Positions 24,941 through 35,090 of a stretch of DNA of 64,000 bases are shown one piece after another. The position numbers and the translations under genes were made by a program. Each line of letters starts with the position of its first letter. Positions within the stretch are counted from its first letter, which is position 1. Under the pieces are notes generated by a model. The model did no database searches. It saw nothing but the letters and a program-made list of their open reading frames with translations, and had not been told where the DNA came from. This DNA comes from Prevotella sp. (GTDB lineage: Bacteria; Bacteroidota; Bacteroidia; Bacteroidales; Bacteroidaceae), in the NCBI GenBank assembly GCA_024684515.1, contig JAIKWS010000110.1, forward strand, positions 1 through 64,000, given 5' to 3'.

Positions 24941-27900
24941 ATGATGAAACGAATTCTTATTTGTGCAATTATAGCATTACTATATCCTACGATGACAGAC
25001 GCACAGACCTATAGCAGCCTGTGGAAGCAGGTAAGGGAAGCAGAGCACAATGATCTGCCACAGACAGAGCAACAGGTGCTTAGCCAGATTGTAATGAAAG
25101 CGGAACAGGAACGGGCATACGGTCAGCTGCTAAAGGCTGAGCTACAGCGGGCCCGCTCAATGTGCGAGGTGAGTAGCGACTCGCTGAGACCTGCCGTGGA
25201 GCAACTGCAGCAGCGGGCATCGCAGGCAGAGAACAACCACCCGCTACAGGCCATCTACCACTGTGTGCTAGGCTACATCTATTCTGCGAACCCCTGGCTG
25301 GATGAAGACCGCCACGAGGAGATAGGACAGGAATACTACCAGAAGGCATTGGCATATCCCGATGAGCTGGCAGCAGAAAAGGTGACAGCCTACGAGCCTT
25401 TTGTGGTGAAAGGTGATGACAGCCGCTATTTCGGTGACGACCTGCTGAGTCTGATTGGATGGCAGGCCAAACGCTATGACCTATTACGCAACTACTATCA
25501 GAAGGCAGGAAACCGCCATGCTACCCTGCTAGCGAGCAAATGGCTGTTGCAGGAGGAGAAGCCCAACGAGATGGAGCCGCTGAACAAGAGCCGTCATATA
25601 CAGCGGCTCGACTCGCTCATCAGCGAATACCAGGACCTGAAAGAGTGTGGCGAGGTGGCCATCGACCGTTATGAGTTCATGGATGAGCATACCGATGCCA
25701 CCATCGAGCAGAAATGGCAGTACATCAACATGGCCCTGGAGCGCTGGGGTGACTGGCAACGTATGAACCAGTTGCGCAATGCCCAGCGCAATCTGACCAC
25801 GTCACAATTCAATATGGATGTGCCTGAGAGTGTGGTCATTCCCCATCGCAGCCAGATTGCCAGACTCACGCAACTGCGTAATATCACCGGGCTGACACTG
25901 AGAATATACAAGGTTGATGTAGGTGGCGATACCGAACTGAATCCCAATCTAGCTAACGAATATAAGAAACTGAAATCTGTGCAGACGTCACTGCCCGCAC
26001 TGACACAGACTCGTCAGTATGTTGGCAAGCGATCCTACGAGCTGTTTGACGATTCCATCACCCTGCCTGCCCTGCCCGTTGGTGTCTATATGCTGGAGAT
26101 GGAGAGCCAGCCTGATACCCGTATCTCTCGCTGTCTGTATTTCGTCAGCGATGTGCGTGTGCTGTCGCAGCAATTGCCAGACAACCAGCTTCATCTCGTG
26201 GTGGTCAATGCCACTAGTGGACAGCCAATCAAGGGTGCCACCATCACCCTGGAGACTGGCTATGGCAGCAATAAGAAAACGGTGAAGCTGACTAGCAAAG
26301 AGAAAGGGGAATGCCTGTATAAGAGTACTAGCAACCGAAGATATCTTACCCGCGCCTATACCAAGGACGACAATGCCTGCCCCGGACAGTATGGTAATGG
26401 CTGGTACAACTATAATGACCACGTAAGGACAGGAACCACGATAGACATCTTTACCGATCGTGCCATCTATCGTCCAGGACAGACCGTTCATGTGGCAGCA
26501 GTGGTCTATAACACGCAGAATGGACGTGACCATAAGGCCGTCGCAGGCGAGGACCTGCTGGTACAATTGCGCGATGCCAATCAGAAAGTGGTAAGCGAAC
26601 AGGAAGTGGTCACCGACGAATGGGGCACCGCCAAGACGCAGTTCACGCTCCCCACGCAGGGTCTGACGGGTGAGTTCCGTATCGATATCAACGACAGACG
26701 ACACCACTTCACCGTAGAGGAATACAAGCGACCAGCCTTCGAGGTGGACATCCCTCGTGTGGCACAGAACTATGAGGATGGCGATACCGTGGTGGCACGA
26801 GGCACGGCCCGTTCCTATGCCGGAGTCCCCGTACAGGGTGCCAAGGTGAAGTACCAGGTGAAACGCACCCGTGCCTATTGGTGGGCCAGCTATTCCCGTT
26901 ACTGGGAGATGGGCTATATTGGTACAGGCCAGCAGGATGAGCTGATGGCCGAGGGGGAGACGACCACTGACGACAAGGGGGAGTTTACTGTCGATATGCC
27001 GATGATTATCCCCAAGACGAAGTACACCATGTTCTATAACTTCGTGCTCACTGCCGACGTCACCGACCAGGCTGGTGAGACCCATCAGGGCACGATGTCA
27101 CTGCCGCTAGGCAACCGCAAGACAGCCTTCAGTGCCACGTTGCCAGAGAAGGTGCTGAGCGAGGGGAATGTGAAGATGGCCTTGCACCAGCAGAATGCAG
27201 CTGGTGTGGACCTCGATGCCCAGGTGCGCTACCGCTTCGACAATGGTCGGTGGATGCAGACGAAGACCAACCAGCTCGTGGACATCCCATCGATGAAAAG
27301 TGGCAAGCACACCTTGCATGCCATCTGCGAGAACGACACCCTGGAGCAGGACTTTGTTGTGTTCTCGCTTGATGACACCCGTCCAGCCACCGACACCCGC
27401 AGCTGGTTCTATGCCAGCAGCGAGCAGTTCCCCATGAGTGGTGATCCCGTGACCATCCAGGCTGGCTCCAGCGACAAGGATGTGCATGTGCTCTATACCA
27501 TTATCAGTAGTGATAAGGTGCTGGAGAGTGGCACCACTGACATCTCCAATGAACTCATCAACCGTAAGTTCCAATATAAAGAGGAATATGACAACGGACT
27601 CCTGCTCACCTTCGCCTGGATGAAGGAGGGCAAGCCCTACACCTGGAGTACCACCATCAAGCGTCCGATGCCTGATATGCATCTCGACCTGAAATGGAAG
27701 ACTTTCCGCAACAAGCTGATACCCGGACAACAGGAGGAGTGGACGCTAGCCATCACCAAACCCGATGGTACACCTGCTGACGCACAGCTGATGGCTACCC
27801 TCTATGACAAGAGTCTCGACCAGTTGACGTCACACTCCTGGAGTCTGGTACCTAGGGTGTGGATTCCCCTACCCTCTACCTACTGGCAGGAGCCCAGATG

Positions 27901-30466
27901 GGGAGGTGGAAACCTGGGAGGCAGCAGGTCCCTGCAGTGGCTGAACGTGCCTAGCTGGCAGTTCAACCATCTGGATACCGATGTATTCCCCAGCTACTAT
28001 GTCTATAGCCGTCGCAGGATAATGGTAAGGGGAGTCAGGTCCAAGAACGCCATGATGCTGGAAGACGATGCGATGCCTATGATGGCTGCCGCTGTTGAAG
28101 AAACAATGGTGGAAAGGGCAACGGCTGACGAGGCACTTCAAGGTCGCATCGGAGGTCTGGATATAGCGAAAAAAGAAACCGGCGAGGAAGAGACAACAGC
28201 CAAGGTACAGTTGCGTGAGAACCTGCAGGAGACAGCATTCTTCATGCCACAGCTGGTATGCGACAGTACCGGACTGATCAGCATGAAGTTCACCTTGCCC
28301 GAGAGCCTCACCACCTGGCGATTCCTGGGAGTTGCCCATACGCAGGATATGATGTTCGGACAGATCAGTGACGAAGCCGTAGCCCGCAAGGAGCTGATGA
28401 TACAGCCTAACATGCCCCGTTTCCTGCGTCATGACGACAAGGGTACCATCACTGCCCGCATCATGAACATGAGCAATGCCCCCATCACGGCTACCGCCAT
28501 GTTGCAGTTGCTCGACCCGGAGACGGAGCAGGTGCTCCTGGAACAGAAACAGCAGGTGTCGGTAGGCGACAGTGCTACGATTGGCGTCACCTTCCCCGTC
28601 GATGCCAGTCAAAGAGAGTTCCTGCAGCACACCCTGCTCATCGCTCGTGTCAGCATCAGCAGCAAGACACATAGCGATGGCGAACAGCATTACCTGCCGC
28701 TGCTGCCATCGACAGAACGTGTCACTGTCACCGTACCCTTCACGCAGGTAGGCCCTGGCACGAAGGAGATAGACCTCTCGAAACTCATCCCCGTCAGCGA
28801 CCCGCAGGCCAGGCTTACGGTGGAATATACCAACAATCCTGCCTGGCTGATGATTCAGGCACTGCCGGCGGTGGGACATCCTCATGACGACTGTGCCATC
28901 TGTCAGGCTGCATCGTTCTATGCCAACAGCATCGGAATGCATATCATCAAGCAGAATCCGTCGGCCAGGCATATCTTCGAACAGTGGAGTCGGGAACAGG
29001 GCAAGGAGACCTCGTTGATGAGCAGTCTGCAGAAAGACGAGGAACTGAAAGACCTGCTGCTCAACGAGACGCCATGGGTGATGGATGCCGACCGCGAAGA
29101 GGAACAGAAGCAGCGGCTGGCAGACTTCTTCGACCAGCAGCTGATGGACAGCAGGCTGGAAACGGCACTGGCAAACCTGCACAAGCTGCAGAAAGGCGAC
29201 GGGTCGTGGAGCTGGTGGCCGGGCATGACGGGATCACCCTATATGACTAACGCCATCACCGGTCTGCTGGTGCGTCTGAACGACCTGACTAGCCCGCAAG
29301 CCAATACCGAGAAGATGCTTAGACGTGCTTTCGACTATCTGGGGCACGACATCGTCGAACTGGTGGAAGAGATGAAGAAGGAAGAGAAGAAGGGATACCG
29401 ACAGACCTTCCCCAGCCATCGTGCCCTGGAGTGGCTCTATCTCTGCACCATCGACGGCAGGGAACTGCCCAGGAAGGTGGCCGATGCCAATGACTATCTC
29501 ATCAGCCTGCTGAAGAAAGAGACAAAGAATCAGACCATCTACGAGAAAGCCCTCTCGGCTATAGTGCTCAACAACAAGACCTATATCAGGAGTCTGAAGG
29601 AGTACACCGTCTACCGTGAGGATATGGGACGTTATTATGACACCCAGCGTGCCGGCTATTCCTGGCGCGACTACAAGATTCCCACCCAGGTGGCTGCCAT
29701 TGAGGCCATCAAGCGACTGACACCACAGGACTCTGTCACCATCAGCGAGATGCAGCGGTGGCTATTGCAGGAGAAACGTACACAGGCCTGGGACACCCCT
29801 CTCAACAGTGCCGATGCCATCTATGCCTTCCTCAGTGGCAACAGCCAGGCACTGGCCCCACAGGCCAAGACCATGCTCGCCCTCGACAGCAAGCCCCTCG
29901 ACACCAGCACGGCAACGGCCGGACTGGGCTATGTCAAGCAGTCACAGCCCTACCGCAACGAAAAACTCTTCTCTGCCCAGAAGACTTCCACGGGAACCTC
30001 GTGGGGAGCCGTCTATGCACAGTTCACACAGCCTACCCGCGATATTGCCGACCAGACGAGTGGCATCAGCGTGAAACGTGAGCTCATGGTGAAGGGTGAG
30101 AACGGGCAGCTGCAGCCTGCCCCTGCACAGCTGAAGGTCGGTGACCGCATCGTGACCCGCATCACCATCGAAGCTGATCGTGACTACGACTTCGTACAGT
30201 TGGAAGACAAGCGGGCTGCCTGCATGGAGCCGGTAGAGCAGCTCAGCGGCTACAACTGGCGAGAGGGCTACTATTGCACTCCGAAGGACTATGCCACCAG
30301 CTATTTCTTTGACCTGCTCAGCAAGGGACGTCATATCATTACGACCGAATACTACATCGATCGCAACGGCAGCTACGAGACGGGCACCTGCACGGCACAG
30401 TGTGCCTATTCACCAGAGTTTCGTGGAAGCACAAAATCACAAACCGTAACTATTGTATCAGAATGA
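24941..30466 (+). CDS. Alpha-2-macroglobulin-like secreted protein
   Basis: 1841 residues with a signal peptide (MMKRILICAIIALLYPTMTDA). An N-terminal helical part is followed by a carboxypeptidase-regulatory-like strand set (about 420), the MG2 domain (ITDIFTDRAIYRPGQTVHV-type segment, about 500-585), and an A2M middle domain (QETAFFMPQLVCDSTGLISM, about 1093). A C-terminal alpha/alpha-toroid and receptor-like domain complete it. Bacterial A2Ms trap proteases in the periplasm. The usual thioester CxEQ is not present: the equivalent stretch (about 1311) reads GHPHDDCAICQAASFYAN. Residues about 1062-1072 carry DEALQGRIGGLDI, like the plug motif of SusC-type TonB receptors. First gene of a long cluster; a DUF1573 gene overlaps its stop. 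Confidence 0.88.
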   Translation: MMKRILICAIIALLYPTMTDAQTYSSLWKQVREAEHNDLPQTEQQVLSQIVMKAEQERAYGQLLKAELQRARSMCEVSSDSLRPAVEQLQQRASQAENNHPLQAIYHCVLGYIYSANPWLDEDRHEEIGQEYYQKALAYPDELAAEKVTAYEPFVVKGDDSRYFGDDLLSLIGWQAKRYDLLRNYYQKAGNRHATLLASKWLLQEEKPNEMEPLNKSRHIQRLDSLISEYQDLKECGEVAIDRYEFMDEHTDATIEQKWQYINMALERWGDWQRMNQLRNAQRNLTTSQFNMDVPESVVIPHRSQIARLTQLRNITGLTLRIYKVDVGGDTELNPNLANEYKKLKSVQTSLPALTQTRQYVGKRSYELFDDSITLPALPVGVYMLEMESQPDTRISRCLYFVSDVRVLSQQLPDNQLHLVVVNATSGQPIKGATITLETGYGSNKKTVKLTSKEKGECLYKSTSNRRYLTRAYTKDDNACPGQYGNGWYNYNDHVRTGTTIDIFTDRAIYRPGQTVHVAAVVYNTQNGRDHKAVAGEDLLVQLRDANQKVVSEQEVVTDEWGTAKTQFTLPTQGLTGEFRIDINDRRHHFTVEEYKRPAFEVDIPRVAQNYEDGDTVVARGTARSYAGVPVQGAKVKYQVKRTRAYWWASYSRYWEMGYIGTGQQDELMAEGETTTDDKGEFTVDMPMIIPKTKYTMFYNFVLTADVTDQAGETHQGTMSLPLGNRKTAFSATLPEKVLSEGNVKMALHQQNAAGVDLDAQVRYRFDNGRWMQTKTNQLVDIPSMKSGKHTLHAICENDTLEQDFVVFSLDDTRPATDTRSWFYASSEQFPMSGDPVTIQAGSSDKDVHVLYTIISSDKVLESGTTDISNELINRKFQYKEEYDNGLLLTFAWMKEGKPYTWSTTIKRPMPDMHLDLKWKTFRNKLIPGQQEEWTLAITKPDGTPADAQLMATLYDKSLDQLTSHSWSLVPRVWIPLPSTYWQEPRWGGGNLGGSRSLQWLNVPSWQFNHLDTDVFPSYYVYSRRRIMVRGVRSKNAMMLEDDAMPMMAAAVEETMVERATADEALQGRIGGLDIAKKETGEEETTAKVQLRENLQETAFFMPQLVCDSTGLISMKFTLPESLTTWRFLGVAHTQDMMFGQISDEAVARKELMIQPNMPRFLRHDDKGTITARIMNMSNAPITATAMLQLLDPETEQVLLEQKQQVSVGDSATIGVTFPVDASQREFLQHTLLIARVSISSKTHSDGEQHYLPLLPSTERVTVTVPFTQVGPGTKEIDLSKLIPVSDPQARLTVEYTNNPAWLMIQALPAVGHPHDDCAICQAASFYANSIGMHIIKQNPSARHIFEQWSREQGKETSLMSSLQKDEELKDLLLNETPWVMDADREEEQKQRLADFFDQQLMDSRLETALANLHKLQKGDGSWSWWPGMTGSPYMTNAITGLLVRLNDLTSPQANTEKMLRRAFDYLGHDIVELVEEMKKEEKKGYRQTFPSHRALEWLYLCTIDGRELPRKVADANDYLISLLKKETKNQTIYEKALSAIVLNNKTYIRSLKEYTVYREDMGRYYDTQRAGYSWRDYKIPTQVAAIEAIKRLTPQDSVTISEMQRWLLQEKRTQAWDTPLNSADAIYAFLSGNSQALAPQAKTMLALDSKPLDTSTATAGLGYVKQSQPYRNEKLFSAQKTSTGTSWGAVYAQFTQPTRDIADQTSGISVKRELMVKGENGQLQPAPAQLKVGDRIVTRITIEADRDYDFVQLEDKRAACMEPVEQLSGYNWREGYYCTPKDYATSYFFDLLSKGRHIITTEYYIDRNGSYETGTCTAQCAYSPEFRGSTKSQTVTIVSE

Positions 30467-31512
30467 TGAAAAAAACAACTATCACAGCACTCCTGTGTCT
30501 GGCCGCACTGGCTGCTTCGGCACAGAAGTTGTCTATCAACAAGGCTACCATCGATGTGGGGAAGACGGGATTCTGTGTTCCTGTCACCGCCACCTTCGAG
30601 TTGCGCAATAAAAGTACCAAAAAACTTGTTATCAGCGACCTGAAGACCGACTGTGGATGTACTACCGTTGACGGTCCCCGCACGGTAGGAGCAGGCGACA
30701 GATTCACGATCTCCCTGACCTACGATGCCCGTTTGCTGGGACATTTCAGCAAGCAGGTGGCTATCTATAGCAATGCCACCAACGAGCCTGTCTATCTGAA
30801 GATGAGAGGAGTCGTACTGGAAGATGTGGTCGACTACTCTCAACGCTATCCCTACGATATGGGAGGGCTGCTGGCCAGTGCCAACAATATCGAGTTCGAC
30901 GATGTGAAGAAGGGAGAGCATCCCGAGATTGAAATCAACCTGATGAACAATACCGATACCGAGATGACACCCAACATGCTCCATTTGCCCAACTATCTGC
31001 ATGCACTGGCTATGCCTGAGAAGCTAGAGCCTAACCGTAGTGGCAAAATCATCCTGACACTCAACTCGGAGGATGTCCACCAGTACGGGCTGACACAGAG
31101 GTCTATCTACCTGGCAAAGAAACTGGGTGAACGCATCAGCAGCGAGACGGAGATACCCGTCTCGGTAGTCCTCCTGCCCGATATGAGCAACTTTGACGGC
31201 ATCAATAGCGACCAGGCTCCACGTCTGGAGCTGTCAGCAGAAACACTCAACCTGGATGCCCATCACAAGAATGGCACCATCATCCTGACCAATAATGGAA
31301 AATCGACCTTCAAGATCTCTTCCCTGCAGATGTTTACTGGCGGCATCAAGGTGAAGCTGCCCAAACGTGAGCTGCAGCCGGGAGAGTCGACCAAGCTTCG
31401 TGTCTCGATCATCCCCAAGCAGATCAGGAAGGCACGGTCAAAGCCCCGTATTCTCATGATTACCAACGATCCTAATCATGCAAAAGTAGTCATCACCATA
31501 AACGTAGAATAA
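30463..31512 (+). CDS. DUF1573 domain protein, secreted
   Basis: About 349 residues with signal peptide MMKKTTITALLCLAALAASA. The DUF1573/ASH-like immunoglobulin domain is marked by FELRNKSTKKLVISDLKTDC followed by GCTTVDGP, with the typical CGCT motif, then LTYDARLLGHFSKQVAIYSN. A second similar beta-domain lies near the C-terminus (TIILTNNGKSTFKISSLQ; LRVSIIPK). The start overlaps the stop of the A2M gene (ATGATGA), so upstream in-frame codons from 30400 are rejected and coupling is likely. The domain is common in Bacteroidetes envelopes, but its binding partner is not known. Confidence 0.82.
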   Translation: MMKKTTITALLCLAALAASAQKLSINKATIDVGKTGFCVPVTATFELRNKSTKKLVISDLKTDCGCTTVDGPRTVGAGDRFTISLTYDARLLGHFSKQVAIYSNATNEPVYLKMRGVVLEDVVDYSQRYPYDMGGLLASANNIEFDDVKKGEHPEIEINLMNNTDTEMTPNMLHLPNYLHALAMPEKLEPNRSGKIILTLNSEDVHQYGLTQRSIYLAKKLGERISSETEIPVSVVLLPDMSNFDGINSDQAPRLELSAETLNLDAHHKNGTIILTNNGKSTFKISSLQMFTGGIKVKLPKRELQPGESTKLRVSIIPKQIRKARSKPRILMITNDPNHAKVVITINVE

Positions 31513-32622
31513 ATGGAACACCCGGAAAATAGCAAGGAGTACGCTGGTCTGCAGGTCAACAGTGGCGTTGAACAGCCCTCCATCATCAACCCCTATCTGA
31601 AACGAAGCCGTTTCCGTCGCCATGAGCTGTCGGTCGACGACATGGTGAAGGGCATCCTCAATGGCGATGTCACCATCCTCTCGCAGGCGGTGACACTCAT
31701 AGAGAGTGTTAATCCCGACCATCAGGCGAAAGCACAGGAGGTCATCGAGAAGTGTCTGCCGTTCAGTGGACATTCCATCCGTGTTGGCATCAGTGGCGTA
31801 CCTGGTGCCGGCAAGTCTACCAGCATCGATGAATTTGGCATCCACCTGCTGAAAGAGAAAGGGGGGAAGCTGGCTGTGCTGGCTATCGACCCATCGTCAG
31901 AACGTAGCAAGGGCAGCATCCTCGGTGACAAGACCCGCATGGAGAAACTCAGTGTCCATCCCGACTCGTTCATACGGCCCAGCCCGTCAGCAGGGTCGCT
32001 GGGTGGCGTGGCCAGAAAAACCCGCGAGACCATCATCCTCTGCGAGGCTGCCGGCTTTGACAAGATCTTCGTCGAGACCGTGGGTGTAGGGCAGAGTGAG
32101 ACGGCCTGCCATTCGATGGTCGACTTCTTCCTGCTCATACAGGTGGCCGGAACGGGTGATGAGCTACAGGGCATCAAACGGGGCATCATGGAGATCAGCG
32201 ACGGGATTGTCATCAACAAGTGCGATGGCGACAATGTGGACCGCTGTCAGATGGCTGCCACCAATTTCCGCAATGCCTTGCATTTCTTCCCCATGCCCGA
32301 GAGTGGATGGGCACCTAAGGTGCTCTGCTACTCAGGATTCTATGGCACTGGCGTGAAGGAGGTATGGGACATGATCTACCAGTATTTCGACTTTGTCAAA
32401 GCCAATGGCTATTTCAACTACAGACGCAATGAGCAGTCAAAATACTGGATGTATGAGAGTATCAACGAGCACCTGCGCATGAACTTCTATAATAATCCTA
32501 CCATACACCGGCAACTCGAGGCTGCCGAGCAGAGTGTGCTGTCAGGACAAAAGACGAGTTTCGTGGCTGCCCAGCATCTGCTGGATGCCTACTATGCCGA
32601 GTTGATACATCGCAATCAATAA
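31513..32622 (+). CDS. meaB: MeaB-type GTPase (methylmalonyl-CoA mutase chaperone)
   Basis: 369 residues of the SIMIBI-class MeaB/ArgK family, which guards the cobalamin enzyme methylmalonyl-CoA mutase. Walker A is GISGVPGAGKST (about 92-103), followed by VLAIDPSSERSKGSILGDKT (switch I), and the switch II region FVETVGVGQSE. The NKCD base-recognition motif (INKCDGDN) and the C-terminal dimerisation helices are also present. The ATG directly follows the stop of the DUF1573 gene. The mutase genes are not in this window. The 3' end is duplicated as a 19-bp imperfect repeat in the following gap. Confidence 0.92.
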   Translation: MEHPENSKEYAGLQVNSGVEQPSIINPYLKRSRFRRHELSVDDMVKGILNGDVTILSQAVTLIESVNPDHQAKAQEVIEKCLPFSGHSIRVGISGVPGAGKSTSIDEFGIHLLKEKGGKLAVLAIDPSSERSKGSILGDKTRMEKLSVHPDSFIRPSPSAGSLGGVARKTRETIILCEAAGFDKIFVETVGVGQSETACHSMVDFFLLIQVAGTGDELQGIKRGIMEISDGIVINKCDGDNVDRCQMAATNFRNALHFFPMPESGWAPKVLCYSGFYGTGVKEVWDMIYQYFDFVKANGYFNYRRNEQSKYWMYESINEHLRMNFYNNPTIHRQLEAAEQSVLSGQKTSFVAAQHLLDAYYAELIHRNQ

Positions 32623-32650
32623 CCCCTCAGTGCTGAGTTGATACATCGCA
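32596..32650. repeat. 19-bp direct repeat spanning the meaB stop
   Basis: The stretch around GAGTTGATACATCGCA occurs at 32596-32614, inside the last codons of meaB, and again at 32632-32650, after the stop, with one mismatch. It looks like a small tandem duplication with a spacer. Confidence 0.75.
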
Positions 32651-32668
32651 TAAAACAACCTTACTACC

Positions 32669-33547
32669 GTGTTACAGATAGAAATTGACGATGGCAGTGG
32701 CTTCTGCTTTGGAGTGACCACCGCCATTAGAAAGGCAGAAGAAGAACTGGCCACAGGACAGCGGCTCTCCTGTCTGGGCGATATCGTGCATAACAACATG
32801 GAATGCAAACGTCTACGGCAGATGGGACTGGTCACCATCAACCACGACGACCTGCAGCAGCTCCATAATGTCAAGGTGCTGTTACGTGCCCATGGCGAGC
32901 CTCCTGAAACCTATGAGCTGGCTCGTCAGAATGACATCGAGATCATCGATGCCACCTGTCCCGTGGTGCTACAGCTGCAGAAGCGCATCAAGAAACAGTA
33001 CAAGGAGAACCTGCTGGTGCAGGACCAGCTCCGCAAGCCACAGATTGTCATCTTCGGCAAGAAAGGCCATGCTGAGGTGCTGGGACTGGTGGGACAGACG
33101 GAGGGCAATGCCATCGTCATTGAGAATTTCGACGAGGTGACGAAGCTCGATTTCAGCCGTGACATCTGCCTCTACTCACAAACCACGAAGAGCCTTGACG
33201 AGTACCATCGCATCATTGACTATATCCAGGCACACATAGCACCTAAGGCTCATTTCAGGAGTTTCGACACCATCTGCCGGTCGGTGGCCAACCGCATGCC
33301 TAGCATCATGCAGTTTGCATCTCGTCACGACCTCATCCTCTTTGTCTGCGGCAGGAAGAGCAGTAACGGGAAGGTGCTCTTCAGCGAGTGCAAACGGGTG
33401 AATCCAAACAGCCACCTCATCGAAGGTCCTGAGGAGATCGACAGTCAGTGGCTGCACGATGTCAGCACCATTGGCATCTGCGGGGCCACCAGCACCCCCA
33501 AATGGCTCATGGAGCAATGCCGGGATGCCATCCTGGACAAAGACTGA
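32669..33547 (+). CDS. ispH: 4-hydroxy-3-methylbut-2-enyl diphosphate reductase
   Basis: 292 residues, the standard length. IspH is the last enzyme of the MEP isoprenoid pathway and reduces HMBPP to IPP and DMAPP with a [4Fe-4S] cluster. All three cluster cysteines are present: GFCFGV (C13), DATCPVV (C97) and DTICRSVANR (C203). Substrate-binding histidines are in DIVHNN (H41), RAHGEPP (H75) and KKGHAEV (H134). The start is a GTG codon, because no in-frame ATG gives the conserved N-terminus. It lies 46 bp after meaB on the same strand. Confidence 0.95.
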   Translation: MLQIEIDDGSGFCFGVTTAIRKAEEELATGQRLSCLGDIVHNNMECKRLRQMGLVTINHDDLQQLHNVKVLLRAHGEPPETYELARQNDIEIIDATCPVVLQLQKRIKKQYKENLLVQDQLRKPQIVIFGKKGHAEVLGLVGQTEGNAIVIENFDEVTKLDFSRDICLYSQTTKSLDEYHRIIDYIQAHIAPKAHFRSFDTICRSVANRMPSIMQFASRHDLILFVCGRKSSNGKVLFSECKRVNPNSHLIEGPEEIDSQWLHDVSTIGICGATSTPKWLMEQCRDAILDKD

Positions 33548-33592
33548 TAAGGAGATTCCCATCCAGAAATCACTAACCTAAACCATACGATT

Positions 33593-35089
33593 ATGAGAAG
33601 CAAACTGTTTACTTTCGTTTTTTCTATCCTGCTCACGCTACCTGCCTGGGCACAGAAAGAAGTGTATGACATCATTCCACAACCACAGACCATCAGTATC
33701 GATGCCAAGGGGAGGATGCTGGATATCAGCGAGGCTACCCCCATTCAGGAAAGGCAGGATCCGAAGATTGCCAATGCCGAGGGCTGGCGGCTGACGGTCG
33801 ACAAGCAGGGCATCACCCTCGAGGGCAGTACCGATGCCGGCATCTTCTATGCCCGTCAGGCCCTGCGGCAGATCATGGCTGGCAAGCCCTCGCAGCTGCC
33901 CTATGCCGTGGTGGAGTCAGCACCGCGATTTGCCTATCGTGGCATGCATCTCGACATCTGCCGCCATTTCTTTGGCAAGGACGTGGTGAAGAGCTATCTC
34001 GACATGATGGCCCTACATGGGATGAACACCCTCCACTGGCATCTCACCGAAGACCAGGGATGGCGTATCGAGATAAAGAAATGGCCCCGGCTGACGCAGA
34101 TTGGTGCCTGGCGCGACCGTACCGTCATCGGTCGCAACATGGGACTCTACGACCGCACCATGCATGGCGGCTACTATACCCAGAAGGACATCCGCGAGAT
34201 AGTCGACTATGCTGCACAGCGGCATATCACCATCATCCCCGAGATTGACATGCCGGGACATATGGTGGCTGCCCTGACAGCCTATCCAGAGCTGGGGTGC
34301 ACGGGAGGTCCCTACGAGGTATGGCCCGACTGGGGAGTGAGCGAGGATATCCTCTGTGCCGGCAACCCACGGGTGTATCAGTTCCTCGAGGACGTGCTGA
34401 CCGAGGTCATGGCACTCTTCCCGTCGAAGATCATCCACCTGGGGGGTGACGAGGCACCGAAGGTGCGGTGGAAGAGCTGTCCCAGGTGTCAGCAGAAGAT
34501 CCGTGACGAGCACCTGGAGGGCAATGCCAGCTATCCGGCCGAGGAGCGGCTGCAGGGATATATGGTCCGACGGATGGAGCAGTTCCTCAGTCAGCACGGA
34601 AGGGTGCTCATGGGATGGGATGAGATTATGTACTGCGATGTCCCGAAGACATCGGTCATCATGAACTGGCGCGACTCGCAGGGGATTGACGACCCGGCCC
34701 AGAAGGGGTTTGATGTGGTGCGCACCCCTAACTCCACCCTCTACTTCGATTACTACCAGATACCATCCGGTGAATGGACCAATACCACCCTGATTGGTGG
34801 CTATTCACCCCTCGACAAGGTATACAACTACGAGCCCGTTGCCGACTCGCTGACGACAGAGCAGAAGGCACATGTCCTTGGCGTGCAGGCCAATCTCTGG
34901 ACGGAGTATATCGGAAGTGCCGACCTCATCGAGTATCAGGTGCTGCCACGCATGGCTGCCCTGGCTGAGGTGCAGTGGGTCAGTCCCGGGCAGAAGGACT
35001 ACGACCATTTCATGCAGCGGCTGCCCCGACTACTGGGCATCTACCAGGAGGAGGGCTGGCACTATTGTAAATATGCATTGAGGAAATAG
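33593..35089 (+). CDS. GH20 beta-N-acetylhexosaminidase, secreted
   Basis: 498 residues with a signal peptide (MRSKLFTFVFSILLTLPAWA). An N-terminal GH20b-like alpha/beta domain (IIPQPQTISIDAKGRML) precedes the GH20 TIM barrel starting at RFAYRGMHLDICRHFFGKD. The catalytic Asp-Glu pair is in HLGGDEAPKVRW (D286/E287), and HWHLTEDQGWRIEIKKWP is a family signature. It removes terminal GlcNAc/GalNAc from host or microbial glycans, probably in the periplasm or at the surface. About 500 residues is a minimal form without accessory carbohydrate-binding modules. The next gene begins 2 bp after the stop. Confidence 0.93.
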   Translation: MRSKLFTFVFSILLTLPAWAQKEVYDIIPQPQTISIDAKGRMLDISEATPIQERQDPKIANAEGWRLTVDKQGITLEGSTDAGIFYARQALRQIMAGKPSQLPYAVVESAPRFAYRGMHLDICRHFFGKDVVKSYLDMMALHGMNTLHWHLTEDQGWRIEIKKWPRLTQIGAWRDRTVIGRNMGLYDRTMHGGYYTQKDIREIVDYAAQRHITIIPEIDMPGHMVAALTAYPELGCTGGPYEVWPDWGVSEDILCAGNPRVYQFLEDVLTEVMALFPSKIIHLGGDEAPKVRWKSCPRCQQKIRDEHLEGNASYPAEERLQGYMVRRMEQFLSQHGRVLMGWDEIMYCDVPKTSVIMNWRDSQGIDDPAQKGFDVVRTPNSTLYFDYYQIPSGEWTNTTLIGGYSPLDKVYNYEPVADSLTTEQKAHVLGVQANLWTEYIGSADLIEYQVLPRMAALAEVQWVSPGQKDYDHFMQRLPRLLGIYQEEGWHYCKYALRK

Positions 35090-35090
35090 C

